Source: Cytophagales bacterium
GTDB taxonomy: Bacteria; Bacteroidota; Bacteroidia; Cytophagales; Cyclobacteriaceae
Reading direction: 5' to 3'
Length of the DNA: 64,000 nucleotides
NCBI GenBank assembly: GCA_017303805.1
Contig: JAFLBQ010000005.1
Location: 248,001 to 312,000 of the forward strand
The translations under genes were made by a program, and so were the position numbers. Below are positions 15,936 to 24,491 of the stretch, one piece after another (position 1 is the stretch's first letter; each line of letters opens with the position of its first letter). The notes beneath the pieces are model-generated. The model saw only the letters and a program-made list of their open reading frames with translations, ran no database searches and had not been told where the DNA came from.

Positions 15936-16769
15936 ATGTCAGCAATTAGTGCACAAGATGTAAATAAGCTGCGCACCATGACCGGTGCCGGTATGATGGA
16001 CTGTAAGAAAGCGCTTACTGAAGCCGAAGGCGATTTTGAAAAGGCCATTGAAATTTTAAGAAAGAAAGGTCAAAAAGTTTCAGCCAGCCGTTCGGACAAG
16101 GATGCCAAAGAAGGATCGGTGTTTGTAAAAGTTTCGAATGATAAGACCGAGGCTGTTTTAATTGCTTTGAACTGTGAAACAGATTTCGTTGCCAAAAACG
16201 ATGAGTTCCAAAGCCTGGGTAAGTTGATTGTAGAAACAGCGTTTACCAAAAAACCGGCAGCTCAGGAAGCGTTGCTTGCCGAAGTAGTAGATGGCCTTTC
16301 GATTAATGACCGAATAACTGAGTTGGTGGGAAAAATTGGCGAGAAGCTGGAGATAACTGCGTTTGTAACCATGAAAGGCGAGGCGGTTGTTCCGTACATC
16401 CATGCCGGCAGTAAGTTAGGCGTGTTGGTTTCGTTAAAAGGTGTTAATGGAAAAGACGTTACCGAAGCAGGCAAAGATGTAGGCATGCAGATTGCCGCCA
16501 TGAATCCGGTTGCCGTAGATGAAAAAGGTGTGGATAAGACCTTAATTGAAAAGGAACTGGAAATAGCCAAAGCTCAGATTCTGGCCGAAGGCAAACCAGA
16601 AAATATGGTAGAGAAAATTGCGCAAGGTAAACTCAATCGGTTCTTTAAAGACAACACCTTGTTACCGCAGGTTTTCGTAAAGGATAGCTCAAAAACTGTA
16701 GCCCAGTACTTAGACGGTGTTTCCAAGGGCTTAACAGTAGCAGAATTTAAGCGAATTGCAATCGGCTAA
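15936..16769 (+). CDS. tsf: Elongation factor Ts
   Basis: EF-Ts exchanges GDP for GTP on EF-Tu. The 277-aa protein begins with an N-terminal UBA-like domain (VNKLRTMTGAGMMDCKKALTEAEGDFEKAIEILRKKG), the clearest family signature. The dimerisation core follows, with ALNCETDFVAKNDEF and VPYIHAGSKLGVLVSL, and the protein ends in a C-terminal helix region. A good Shine-Dalgarno (AAGGAG at 15928-15933) precedes the ATG, which is unusual in this genome and suggests high expression. A terminator upstream implies its own promoter, but I cannot identify one with confidence. Confidence 0.97.
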   Translation: MSAISAQDVNKLRTMTGAGMMDCKKALTEAEGDFEKAIEILRKKGQKVSASRSDKDAKEGSVFVKVSNDKTEAVLIALNCETDFVAKNDEFQSLGKLIVETAFTKKPAAQEALLAEVVDGLSINDRITELVGKIGEKLEITAFVTMKGEAVVPYIHAGSKLGVLVSLKGVNGKDVTEAGKDVGMQIAAMNPVAVDEKGVDKTLIEKELEIAKAQILAEGKPENMVEKIAQGKLNRFFKDNTLLPQVFVKDSSKTVAQYLDGVSKGLTVAEFKRIAIG

Positions 16770-16793
16770 TAGGGATTGAGTAAAAATTATTAT

Positions 16794-16816
16794 AAGGGAA
16801 CCTCGGGTTCCCTTTT
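16794..16816 (+). terminator. Terminator after tsf
   Basis: AAGGGAACC (16794-16802) pairs with GGTTCCCTT (16806-16814) around TCG, followed by a short TT. The stem is strong but the T-tract is weak. Confidence 0.75.
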
Positions 16817-16866
16817 ATGTTTCTGGCTTTTGATAGATATTTGTTGAACACACTAATAGCACGAAC

Positions 16867-16988
16867 TATGAAGCTTGTATTTTAAATTCAACCACCACAC
16901 TGATTTCATACCGAAATCTGGTTGAATTGCCGGTTGGGTACCGCAGCGTAACCCACAAGTCTAGTTAAATACAAGATTACACTTCATA
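16867..16988 (+). ncRNA. Candidate three-way-junction RNA structure in the MATE leader
   Basis: Four nested or adjacent stems can form at once. TATGAAG (16867-16873) pairs with CTTCATA (16982-16988). CTTGTATTT-t-AA (16874-16885) pairs with TTAAATACAAG (16965-16975). ATTCAACCA (16886-16894) pairs with TGGTTGAAT (16919-16927) and encloses GATTTC/GAAATC (16902-16907 / 16913-16918). TGGGTAC (16935-16941) pairs with GTAACCCA (16948-16955) with one bulge. The closed structure ends 15 bases before the MATE start codon, so it could act as a leader riboregulator. It could equally be a small palindromic mobile element. No known riboswitch class is recognised. Confidence 0.5.
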
Positions 16989-17003
16989 CTTTATTCATTC
17001 TTC

Positions 17004-18413
17004 ATGAAAAATCTTTTTTCGAGAGCAGGTTCGGTGTTCAAACTTATAAAAGAAGCCATACTGGGTGTTGAGCAAGACTTTACGAGTTTAAGTCTCAATA
17101 AGGCCATTTTTCTGCTGGCCATACCTATGGTGGTAGAAATGGGTATGGAATCCATTTTTGCGGTAGTGGATATTTATTTTGTTAGCCAATTAAACGATAG
17201 CAATGCGGTAGCAGCCGTGGGTTATACCGAGTCGATACTCAGCATTTTGTATTCGCTGGCTATGGGTTTGGGCATGGGCGCCACTGCCATTGTAGCCCGC
17301 AGAGTTGGTGAAAACGACAGGGCCGGGGCCAGTGTGGCTGCCGTGCAAGCTATTTACCTGGCTATAGGCGTTGCCTTTGTAATCAGCACCATAGGTATAT
17401 TCTACTACAAAGAAGTATTGTTGCTTATGGGCGCATCGCAGGCTGTGGTAGATTCCAGTGGTGGCTATGCGTTTTGGATGTTTGCCGGTAATTACACCGT
17501 TACGTTTTTGTTTTTAAACAATGCCGTGTTCCGCGGTGCCGGTAATGCTGCCATAGCCATGAAGGCTTTGTTGTTAGCCAACGGATTAAATATGATACTT
17601 GATCCGCTCTTCATATTTGGCTTTAAGTTTATACCGGCTATGGGTGTAGAAGGCGCTGCGATAGCTACCAACATGGGCCGGGGGGTAGGCGTATTATTTC
17701 AATTGTATTATCTGCTGCGGGGTAAAAGTTTAATTCAGATTAACTGGAATAATCTTGCTGTGCGGGCCAACATTATTCTTAATGTTATTAAGGTTTCCGG
17801 TGGAAGTATCCTTCAATTTATTATCGGCTCAGCAAGCTGGATTTTTCTAATGCGGGTAATGTCCACCTTTGGCGATAATGCAGTGGCCGGTTATACCATT
17901 GCCATCCGGGTATTTATTTTCACATTATTGCCCTCGTGGGGGCTTGCCAATGCTGCGGCTACATTGGTTGGGCAAAACCTGGGCGCCAGGCACCCCGAGC
18001 GGGCCGAAGCCGCAGTGTGGCGATCGGCTTACTACAATGCATTTTTTATGGGATTTGTGATGATTATTTTTCTGGTGTTTGCACCGGATATCATCACCAT
18101 TTTTAGTCAGCAACCCGAAGTGTTGCAATATGGAACCCAGGCTTTGCGCTACGTTAGTTTAGGCTACATTTTTTATGGGTACGGAATGGTAGTGGCTCAG
18201 GGCCTGAATGGCGCAGGCGATACCTACACGCCTACCATATTAAACGTTTTTGGTTTTTGGGTATTTCAGATCCCGTTTGCCTACCTGGCTGCCATCCATT
18301 TTGGATTGGGTGCCAGGGGCGTTTTTCTTGCCATTGTGTTGGCAGAAACCTTAATGGCGATTGCTGCAATTATTATCTTTAAAAGAGGTAAGTGGAAAGA
18401 GGTTAAGATTTAG
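17004..18413 (+). CDS. MATE family efflux transporter
   Basis: This 469-aa inner-membrane exporter of the MATE (NorM/DinF) family moves cationic drugs or metabolites out in exchange for Na+ or H+. Twelve hydrophobic helices can be placed in two halves. Each half begins with the family pattern (LAIPMVVEMGMESIFAVVDIYFVSQL in the first; VSGGSILQFIIGSASWIFLMRVM in the second). GAGNAAIAMKALLLANGLNMILDPLFIFG and ALRYVSLGYIFYGYGMVVAQGLNGAGDTYTPT are further signatures. The substrate is unknown. It is preceded by a foldable leader and followed by tandem repeats. Confidence 0.93.
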   Translation: MKNLFSRAGSVFKLIKEAILGVEQDFTSLSLNKAIFLLAIPMVVEMGMESIFAVVDIYFVSQLNDSNAVAAVGYTESILSILYSLAMGLGMGATAIVARRVGENDRAGASVAAVQAIYLAIGVAFVISTIGIFYYKEVLLLMGASQAVVDSSGGYAFWMFAGNYTVTFLFLNNAVFRGAGNAAIAMKALLLANGLNMILDPLFIFGFKFIPAMGVEGAAIATNMGRGVGVLFQLYYLLRGKSLIQINWNNLAVRANIILNVIKVSGGSILQFIIGSASWIFLMRVMSTFGDNAVAGYTIAIRVFIFTLLPSWGLANAAATLVGQNLGARHPERAEAAVWRSAYYNAFFMGFVMIIFLVFAPDIITIFSQQPEVLQYGTQALRYVSLGYIFYGYGMVVAQGLNGAGDTYTPTILNVFGFWVFQIPFAYLAAIHFGLGARGVFLAIVLAETLMAIAAIIIFKRGKWKEVKI

Positions 18414-18418
18414 TTCTT

Positions 18419-18522
18419 AGTCCATAGTCTTGAGTCTATAGTCCATAGTCTTGAGTCTATAGTCCATAGCTAAGTGTGACATTAATCTATGGCAATTTAC
18501 TTTAGACTCAGGACTCAAGACT
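18419..18522. repeat. Tandem 21-bp repeat with inverted partner
   Basis: A 21-bp unit beginning AGTCCATAGTC is repeated exactly at 18419-18439 and 18440-18460, with a partial third copy to 18469. Its core AGTCTTGAGTC (for example 18447-18457) is complementary to GACTCAAGACT at 18512-18522, which is followed by TTTTAA. The folded form can therefore end the MATE transcript. The right arm runs into the stop codon of the convergent small gene. Confidence 0.75.
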
Positions 18523-18781
18523 TTTTAAATGCCGCCTTTACAGCATTGTTTAATTCTTCACCGGCTTTTTTCAAGGCCGTTTCTACCTCCTTCCAACGCT
18601 CTTTGTTTTTGGCCTCCTGCTTAAATCGCTCGGCAGCCACTTTCAATTCTTCATATTTCTGCTGCATATCAGCCTCTGCGCGGGTGCTGGCATCTTTTAC
18701 TTCAACCAGAAACCGATCCATTTTTTTGCCAAATTCACGGAAGAATTTTTCTGCGGAACCTTCATTTTTAGTTGCTGCCAT
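18515..18781 (-). CDS. Small charged helical protein (88 aa), hypothetical
   Basis: This 88-aa protein, MAATKNEGSAEKFFREFGKK onward, is highly charged and predicted to be helical almost throughout, with heptad-like spacing in RAEADMQQKYEELKVAAERFKQEAK. It resembles histone-H1-like or coiled-coil small proteins of Bacteroidetes, but no domain can be named confidently. I start it at the ATG at 18779-18781; an upstream in-frame extension is noncoding in character. There is no signal peptide. It converges on the MATE gene, and its stop codon lies within the repeat hairpin. Confidence 0.65.
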   Translation of the reverse strand: MAATKNEGSAEKFFREFGKKMDRFLVEVKDASTRAEADMQQKYEELKVAAERFKQEAKNKERWKEVETALKKAGEELNNAVKAAFKKS

Positions 18782-18906
18782 GTGAATACTGTTTAATGTT
18801 TCGAAGCTAACTACTTTAGGGCTGTATGGCAATCAAAAGCGATCGGCTTAATTTTAGCGGCACCACGTGCACATTAACCACCGCCATCAACTTTATATCA
18901 AAAGTG

Positions 18907-18938
18907 TTTGGGGCAGGCCGCTGGTCGGTTTATTTTTG
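18907..18938 (+). promoter_or_regulatory. Promoter for the small lipoprotein-cmk unit
   Basis: TTTG (18907-18910), a 20-base spacer and TATTTTTG (18931-18938) match the Bacteroidetes consensus very closely. Transcription would begin near 18945, about 14 bases before the GTG start of the 44-aa lipoprotein. That supports the small frame being expressed. Confidence 0.7.
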
Positions 18939-18958
18939 AGGTAATTGAAATTGAATAA

Positions 18959-19093
18959 GTGAGAACAAAATTCTTAATACTAGTGATGCTACTGGGTGCG
19001 GCTTGTGCCAGCCAAAAAACAACGGGCTATAAGCCCAAGTATAAAAAACCTGATCACAGCAAGCCCCTTCCTTGTCCGCTTAAAGATTGCTGA
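18959..19093 (+). CDS. Tiny lipoprotein (44 aa) translationally coupled to cmk
   Basis: A GTG start gives MRTKFLILVMLLGAACASQK, a signal peptide with a clear lipobox (LGAAC, lipidated Cys16). A 28-residue basic tail rich in Lys and Pro follows and ends in two further cysteines (LPCPLKDC). The stop overlaps the cmk start as TGATG, so ribosomes would re-initiate directly on cmk. A near-consensus promoter lies just upstream. The function is unknown, and the cysteines may form a disulfide in the periplasm. Confidence rests on the lipobox, the coupling and the promoter together. Confidence 0.6.
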   Translation: MRTKFLILVMLLGAACASQKTTGYKPKYKKPDHSKPLPCPLKDC

Positions 19094-19788
19094 TGAAGAA
19101 GTTAATAATTGCAATAGATGGCTACTCGGCCTGTGGCAAAAGCACTACCGCCCGCGAAGTAGCCCGCGAGTTGGGCTACCGCTATATCGATACGGGTGCT
19201 ATGTACCGCGCGGTTACGCTTTATTTTATAGACCATCATATTGCCCTTACCAATCCAAAAGAAATAGAGCGCGCCTTAAGTCAAATTAAAGTTTCGTTTG
19301 TGGTTAATTCCAAGGGTATTTCCGAAACGTTTCTGAACGGAGTTAATGTAGAAAGAGAAATAAGAACCATGCGGGTTTCGGAAAATGTAAGCCGGGTAAG
19401 CGCCCTAAAAGCGGTACGTATGGCTATGGTGGAGCAACAACGAAGAATGGGTAAAGAAAAAGCCGTGGTGATGGACGGTCGGGATATTGGTACAGTGGTA
19501 TTTCCACAAGCCGATTTGAAAGTGTTTCTGGTAGCCGAAATGCTGGTACGGGCATTTCGCAGGCAAAAGGAATTATTGGAACATGATGACCTGGTGGATA
19601 TCGATTCGATAATCGAAAATCTGAGACAACGCGACTCAATCGATAGTACCCGGGCCGAAAGCCCGTTGCGGAAAGCCGATGATGCCCTCGAAATAGACAC
19701 CACCCATATTACCATCGAAGAGCAGGTGGACGAGGTACTACGCCTTGCGCTGACCAAGATGATTCGGCATCAAAACCAGCAGCCTTAA
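19093..19788 (+). CDS. cmk: Cytidylate kinase
   Basis: Cmk phosphorylates CMP and dCMP with ATP in pyrimidine nucleotide salvage and supply. The 231-aa protein has P-loop IDGYSACGKSTTA, the substrate motif YIDTGAMYRAVT, VVMDGRDIGTVVFPQADLKVFL, and a LID region RQRDSIDSTRAESPLRKADDA, all as in the family. The ATG at 19093 overlaps the stop of the small lipoprotein frame; a TTG at 19087 is less likely. The nqr promoter follows. Confidence 0.96.
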   Translation: MKKLIIAIDGYSACGKSTTAREVARELGYRYIDTGAMYRAVTLYFIDHHIALTNPKEIERALSQIKVSFVVNSKGISETFLNGVNVEREIRTMRVSENVSRVSALKAVRMAMVEQQRRMGKEKAVVMDGRDIGTVVFPQADLKVFLVAEMLVRAFRRQKELLEHDDLVDIDSIIENLRQRDSIDSTRAESPLRKADDALEIDTTHITIEEQVDEVLRLALTKMIRHQNQQP

Positions 19789-19839
19789 ACAGATTATTTA
19801 AGGCACCGGTTTCTAATAAATTCTTTGCTTCTGTTAGCC

Positions 19840-19869
19840 TTTGCGGGTAGCATATAATTGCTAATTTTG
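19840..19869 (+). promoter_or_regulatory. Promoter of the nqr operon
   Basis: TTTG (19840-19843), an 18-base spacer and TAATTTTG (19862-19869) fit the Bacteroidetes consensus. The predicted start near 19876 leaves a short leader of about 27 bases before nqrA. Confidence 0.65.
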
Positions 19870-19902
19870 CCCGGTCTAAAACTAAATTATTGCCAATTAC
19901 AC

Positions 19903-21267
19903 ATGGGCAAATTTATCCGATTAAAGAAGGGCTTCACTATCAATCTGCAAGGCAAAGCAAGCCCTAAAGTTGTTGAAGCCGAACAGCCTGAAACATTTGT
20001 AATTAAGCCTACCGATTTTCACGGTATTTACATGCCCAAACCGGTGGTGGAGGTGGGCGATAACGTAAAAGCTGGTAGCCCCTTATTCCACGACAAGAAA
20101 AACGAGCGCATCGTGTTTACCGCACCCGTTAGTGGCGAGGTAGTAGAAGTAAAGCGTGGCGAAAAGCGCAAGCTGCTCGAAATAAAAATCCTTGCCGACA
20201 AGGCCGTAGAATTCGTAGCGTTCAAAAAGCATTCTGTATCAGACATTCAAAATCTGAATGCCACCGAAATAAAGGAGCAGTTATTACAATCAGGAGTTTG
20301 GACCACGCTGGTGCAACGTCCGTTTGGTGTAGTAGCCGATCCGGCAGCCACTCCAAAGGCTATTCACATCTCCGCATTTGATACCCACCCGCTTGCCCCC
20401 GATTACAACATCTTGTTCAAAGGGCAAGATCATTACTTTCAGGTTGGTGTAGATATTCTTAAAAAGTTAACCAGCGGCAGTGTGCATGTAAATACCCATG
20501 CCACCAGCGAAATCTCAACTGTATTTTCGCAGGTTAAAGGTGCCGAAGTAAATAAATTTAGCGGGGTACATCCTGCAGGTTGTGTGGGAGTGCAAATTCA
20601 TCACATCGACCCGATTAATAAAGGCGATGTAGTTTGGACGATTAGCCCTCTAGGGGTAATTCAGATTGGCAAGCTCTTTTTAAATGGTGTGTACGATACT
20701 TCGCGCATTGTTGCCTTGGTGGGTTCTGAAGTTAAGAATGCCCAATATTACAAGACCTATACAGGGGCATCGGTAAAGAAGTTTATTGAAGGAAACCTGA
20801 ACCAGGAACACGTGCGGGTAATCTCCGGAAACCCCTTAACCGGCACAGCCATTGGTAAAGACGGCCACCTTGGTTTTTACGATCATCAACTTACAGTATT
20901 GCCAGAGGGCGATCAGTATGAGTTTTTAGGATGGATTACTCCCACTACAAAAAAGATTAGTTTTCATCGGGCCCTGGGTCTGCTTTCGTTTCTGGCGCCC
21001 GGTAAAGAACGTGTGGCATCTACCAACACCCATGGAGAGCCGCGGGCATTTGTGCAAACCGGAGTGTTTGAACAAGTAACGCCAATGGACATTCTGCCAA
21101 CACACTTATTGAAAAGTATTCTGGCAGAAGACATAGACGAAATGGAAGCCCTTGGTATTTACGAAGTAATTGAAGAAGACCTCGCGCTGTGCGAATTTGT
21201 AGATGTATCCAAACACAAAGTGCAGGAGATTTTGCGCGAAGGCCTTGAGTTAGTTCAAAACAGTTAA
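19903..21267 (+). CDS. nqrA: Na+-translocating NADH:quinone reductase subunit A
   Basis: NqrA is the cytoplasmic subunit of the Na+-pumping NADH:quinone oxidoreductase, which oxidises NADH, reduces quinone and exports Na+. The 454-aa protein starts MGKFIRLKKGFTINLQGKA. It contains HPAGCVGVQIHHIDPINKGDVVW, ISGNPLTGTAIGK and the C-terminal region PMDILPTHLLKSILAEDIDEMEALGIYE, all family hallmarks. I place the start at the ATG at 19903; upstream codons are noncoding leader and promoter. It is the first gene of nqrABCDE, 10 bases ahead of nqrB. Confidence 0.96.
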   Translation: MGKFIRLKKGFTINLQGKASPKVVEAEQPETFVIKPTDFHGIYMPKPVVEVGDNVKAGSPLFHDKKNERIVFTAPVSGEVVEVKRGEKRKLLEIKILADKAVEFVAFKKHSVSDIQNLNATEIKEQLLQSGVWTTLVQRPFGVVADPAATPKAIHISAFDTHPLAPDYNILFKGQDHYFQVGVDILKKLTSGSVHVNTHATSEISTVFSQVKGAEVNKFSGVHPAGCVGVQIHHIDPINKGDVVWTISPLGVIQIGKLFLNGVYDTSRIVALVGSEVKNAQYYKTYTGASVKKFIEGNLNQEHVRVISGNPLTGTAIGKDGHLGFYDHQLTVLPEGDQYEFLGWITPTTKKISFHRALGLLSFLAPGKERVASTNTHGEPRAFVQTGVFEQVTPMDILPTHLLKSILAEDIDEMEALGIYEVIEEDLALCEFVDVSKHKVQEILREGLELVQNS

Positions 21268-21277
21268 TTCGGTTGCA

Positions 21278-22477
21278 ATGAAGTTTTTGAGAAACCAACT
21301 AGATAAAGTAAAGCACAGCTTTGAGAAAGGCGGCAAGCTTGAAAAGTATTATTACGCCTTCGAAGCTATTGATACGTTTTTGTTTGCACCCAACACGACC
21401 AACGACAGTAAAGGTTCGCAGATACGCGATGCGGTTGACTTGAAACGGTTAATGATGACGGTAATTATTGCCATGGTGCCCTGCCTGCTATTTGGTATCT
21501 ATAATGTAGGTCATCAACACTTTTTGGCGATTGGCCAACCCGGTGCTGCCTTGGGTGAAAAGATTGGGATTGGATTGTGGCAAGTGCTACCGATTGTAGT
21601 AGTCTCTTATGGCGTGGGCCTCGGAATTGAATTTGTGTTTTCCATTCTGCGCAAGCACCCGGTAAACGAGGGCTTCTTAGTAACTGGTATGTTAATACCC
21701 TTGGTAATGCCTCCGGATATTCCGCTCTGGCAAGTAGGCGTAGCTACCGCCTTTGCCGTAGTAATTGGTAAAGAAGCATTTGGCGGCACCGGCATGAATG
21801 TAGTGAACGTGGCATTAACTGCCCGCGCCTTCCTCTACTTTGCTTATCCAACTGATATTTCGGGTGGTGTGTGGACTTACCTTGGCGATAGCCAAGCTGT
21901 AGCCGGATATTCAGGAGCTACACCATTGGCGGTTGCTGCCGAAGCAGTAAAAGGCCAGCAAGTTGTGGCGGCACTCAATACGTTTGGCAGCGGTTGGAAT
22001 GAAGGTGTGTTTACACTTCAAAATCTGTTTATCGGACTAAGGCCCGGCTCTATTGGCGAAACCTCTACACTGATGTGCCTGGTAGGCGCATTTATTTTAA
22101 TAGTTACCGGAACAGGCAGTTGGAAAATTATTGTTAGTGTTTTTGGAGGTGCGTATGCTATGGCGTTGTTATTAAACCTGATTGGAGGTTCGCCTTTTAT
22201 GGAATTGCCGGCCCACTACCATTTGGTAATAGGTGGTCTTGCCTTTGGGGCAGTGTTTATGGCCACCGATCCGGTAACGGCAGCCCAAACCGAAAGCGGC
22301 AAATGGGTATATGGAATTTTAATTGGCGTGCTTACAGTGCTCATCCGCGTATTTAACCCGGCTTACCCCGAAGGCATTATGTTGGCAATACTGTTAATGA
22401 ATGTATTTGCTCCCCTTATTGATTATTTTGTAGTAAGTGCAAACAAAAAAAGAAGAATACAACGTGCGACAATCTAA
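21278..22477 (+). CDS. nqrB: Na+-translocating NADH:quinone reductase subunit B
   Basis: NqrB is a membrane subunit carrying covalent FMN and riboflavin and forming part of the Na+ path. The 399-aa protein has about ten hydrophobic helices. The FMN is attached through a phosphoester to the threonine of an SGAT motif, visible as AGYSGATPLAV at about residue 215. LLNLIGGSPFMELPAHYHLVIGGLAFGAVFMATDPVTAAQTESGKW is the strongly conserved late block. Its 3' end overlaps the start of nqrC. Confidence 0.96.
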   Translation: MKFLRNQLDKVKHSFEKGGKLEKYYYAFEAIDTFLFAPNTTNDSKGSQIRDAVDLKRLMMTVIIAMVPCLLFGIYNVGHQHFLAIGQPGAALGEKIGIGLWQVLPIVVVSYGVGLGIEFVFSILRKHPVNEGFLVTGMLIPLVMPPDIPLWQVGVATAFAVVIGKEAFGGTGMNVVNVALTARAFLYFAYPTDISGGVWTYLGDSQAVAGYSGATPLAVAAEAVKGQQVVAALNTFGSGWNEGVFTLQNLFIGLRPGSIGETSTLMCLVGAFILIVTGTGSWKIIVSVFGGAYAMALLLNLIGGSPFMELPAHYHLVIGGLAFGAVFMATDPVTAAQTESGKWVYGILIGVLTVLIRVFNPAYPEGIMLAILLMNVFAPLIDYFVVSANKKRRIQRATI

Positions 22478-23183
22478 TATCTATATTATTTTTTATGCGG
22501 TAATAATTACCATTGTAAGTGGTGGGTTGCTGGCATTTGCATCGCAGGCGCTAAAGCCTCTGCAAGATGCCAACGTAGAATTGGAGCGTAAAAAAAATAT
22601 TCTCTCAACCGTAATGTCTCTTAAGGAAGGAGATAACATTAACGAGATTTATGCCAGCCGCGTAAAAGAACTGGTAATTGATTTTAACGGCAACGTGAAA
22701 GACGGACAAAAAGCTTCTGAGATTGATGTAGCGAAAGAATATAAAAAAGCTCCGCAAGAACGGTTGTTGCCTGTTTACGAATTTCGCGATTCTGAAAAGC
22801 TGAACAACGTGGTGTTGCCGGTTTACGGATTTGGCTTGTGGAACGACATCTGGGGCTTTGTGGCCCTGCAGCAAGATCTTAACACTATACAGGGAGTTTC
22901 GTTTCAGCACAAGGGCGAAACGCCTGGGTTAGGCGCGCGCATTGTAAGCGATGAAATTCAGGATCGCTTTAAAGGGAAATCAATTTTTGATAACGATGTA
23001 TTGCAATCGGTTTTCATGCAAAAGGGCGAAGGCTTTGACTACTCCAACGAACCACACAAAGTAGATGGTATGTCAGGAGCAACCCTCACCGCTAAGGGTG
23101 TAAATAACATGTTACAAGATTACTTCAATTGCTATTTGAATTATCTCAAAAAGAATCAACAAAATTTAAGTTCAACCTTATGA
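22464..23183 (+). CDS. nqrC: Na+-translocating NADH:quinone reductase subunit C
   Basis: NqrC has one N-terminal membrane helix ([21 protein letters not shown]) and a periplasmic FMN-binding domain. The flavin-linking motif is [10 protein letters not shown] near the C-terminus (DGMSGATLT). [18 protein letters not shown] is also conserved. The start is uncertain: GTG at 22464 (after an AGAAGAA ribosome-site-like stretch) gives the usual short N-terminus of 239 aa in total, while GTG at 22437 would add nine residues. Either overlaps nqrB. Its stop overlaps the nqrD ATG as ATGA. Confidence 0.93.
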   Translation: MRQSNIYIIFYAVIITIVSGGLLAFASQALKPLQDANVELERKKNILSTVMSLKEGDNINEIYASRVKELVIDFNGNVKDGQKASEIDVAKEYKKAPQERLLPVYEFRDSEKLNNVVLPVYGFGLWNDIWGFVALQQDLNTIQGVSFQHKGETPGLGARIVSDEIQDRFKGKSIFDNDVLQSVFMQKGEGFDYSNEPHKVDGMSGATLTAKGVNNMLQDYFNCYLNYLKKNQQNLSSTL

Positions 23184-23842
23184 GTGTAGCCGTAGCCGAA
23201 GTTGTTGAAAAGAAATCAGAGCCGCTCTTTTCCAAGAAGAACCGGAAACTTATTTCCAATCCGTTGGATATTGATAACCCGATTACCGTGCAGGTGTTGG
23301 GTATTTGTTCTGCCCTGGCGGTTACTACGCAAATGAAACCTGCGTTGGTAATGGCCATAGCCCTTACTGTGGTTACGGCCAGTTCGAATGTGATTATTTC
23401 GTTTATGCGCAACACGATCCCCAGCCGCATTCGCATTATTGTGCAGTTGGCTGTGGTGGCCACGTGGGTTATTTTGGTAGATCAGCTTTTGAAAGCCTAT
23501 GTGTACGATGTGTGGAAGCAACTATCGGTTTTTGTAGGCTTGATTATTACCAACTGTATTGTAATGGGGCGCCTGGAAGCTTTTGCAATGGGTAATAAAC
23601 CCGGGCCTTCGTTACTCGATGGCATTGGCAACGGAATGGGCTATGGTTTGATCTTATTGATTGTAGGTTTTTTCCGTGAGTTGTTAGGAGGCGGAGCCAT
23701 TTTCGGGTTTAAAGTTTTTGAAGCGATGGGCCTGCACTACAAAGGCAATGGCCTGATGTTGTTGCCAGCTGGTGCCTGCGTAATTGTGGGGCTGGTAATT
23801 TGGGTACAACGTTCAATTAACGGACATAGAGAAACGCATTAA
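23180..23842 (+). CDS. nqrD: Na+-translocating NADH:quinone reductase subunit D
   Basis: NqrD is one of two homologous membrane subunits (with NqrE) that form inverted repeats around a shared iron centre and the Na+ path. The 220-aa protein has six helices. Conserved stretches include [42 protein letters not shown] and [19 protein letters not shown]. The cysteines in LGICSALAV and ITNCIVMG correspond to the iron ligands. The ATG at 23180 overlaps the nqrC stop by 4 bases. The N-terminal 25 residues are an extra charged, cytoplasmic segment. Confidence 0.95.
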   Translation: MSVAVAEVVEKKSEPLFSKKNRKLISNPLDIDNPITVQVLGICSALAVTTQMKPALVMAIALTVVTASSNVIISFMRNTIPSRIRIIVQLAVVATWVILVDQLLKAYVYDVWKQLSVFVGLIITNCIVMGRLEAFAMGNKPGPSLLDGIGNGMGYGLILLIVGFFRELLGGGAIFGFKVFEAMGLHYKGNGLMLLPAGACVIVGLVIWVQRSINGHRETH

Positions 23843-23854
23843 CAGGAAATTGAT

Positions 23855-24469
23855 ATGGAGAATCTGGTAAGCATTGGAGTAAGATCGATATTTGTTGATA
23901 ATATGATCTTTGCCTACTTCTTAGGCATGTGTTCGTACCTGGCTGTTTCCAAAAAAGTTAAAACAGCTTTTGGCCTCGGCCTGGCCGTAGTGTTTGTATT
24001 GGGTGTAACCATTCCCATAAACTGGTTAATTCAAAATTATATTTTAAACCAGGGTGCACTAAGCTGGGTAAGTGCAGACTTTGCCAGTATCGATTTATCC
24101 TTCCTGCAGTTCATCGTTTTTATTGCAGTAATTGCCGCCATGGTACAATTAACTGAAATGGCTGTTGAAAAATTTTCACCCGCTCTTTATGGTTCGCTGG
24201 GTATTTTCTTGCCGTTGATTGCTGTTAACTGTGCAATTCTCGGGGGCTCGCTCTTTATGGTTGGCCGCCCTTATAACCTGGGCGAAGCCACCGTGTATGG
24301 TCTGGGATCTGGCATTGGTTGGTTGCTGGCCATTGTGGCGCTGGCGGGTGTGCGCGAGAAAATGAAATATTCCAATGTGCCGGGGCCGCTAAGAGGTTTG
24401 GGGATTACGTTTATCCTGGTGGGGCTTATGTCGCTTGGCTTTTTGAGTTTTTTAGGATTTGCCATTTAA
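23855..24469 (+). CDS. nqrE: Na+-translocating NADH:quinone reductase subunit E
   Basis: NqrE is the partner of NqrD. The 204-aa protein has six helices, with [41 protein letters not shown] at the start and [15 protein letters not shown] in the middle; the cysteines in LGMCSYL and AVNCAILG match the iron-ligand positions. It is the last nqr gene here. nqrF, encoding the NADH-oxidising FAD/2Fe-2S subunit, normally follows but is absent. A strong terminator comes 22 bases after the stop instead. Confidence 0.95.
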   Translation: MENLVSIGVRSIFVDNMIFAYFLGMCSYLAVSKKVKTAFGLGLAVVFVLGVTIPINWLIQNYILNQGALSWVSADFASIDLSFLQFIVFIAVIAAMVQLTEMAVEKFSPALYGSLGIFLPLIAVNCAILGGSLFMVGRPYNLGEATVYGLGSGIGWLLAIVALAGVREKMKYSNVPGPLRGLGITFILVGLMSLGFLSFLGFAI

Positions 24470-24491
24470 AATTTAACCAAAAAGAAATTGC

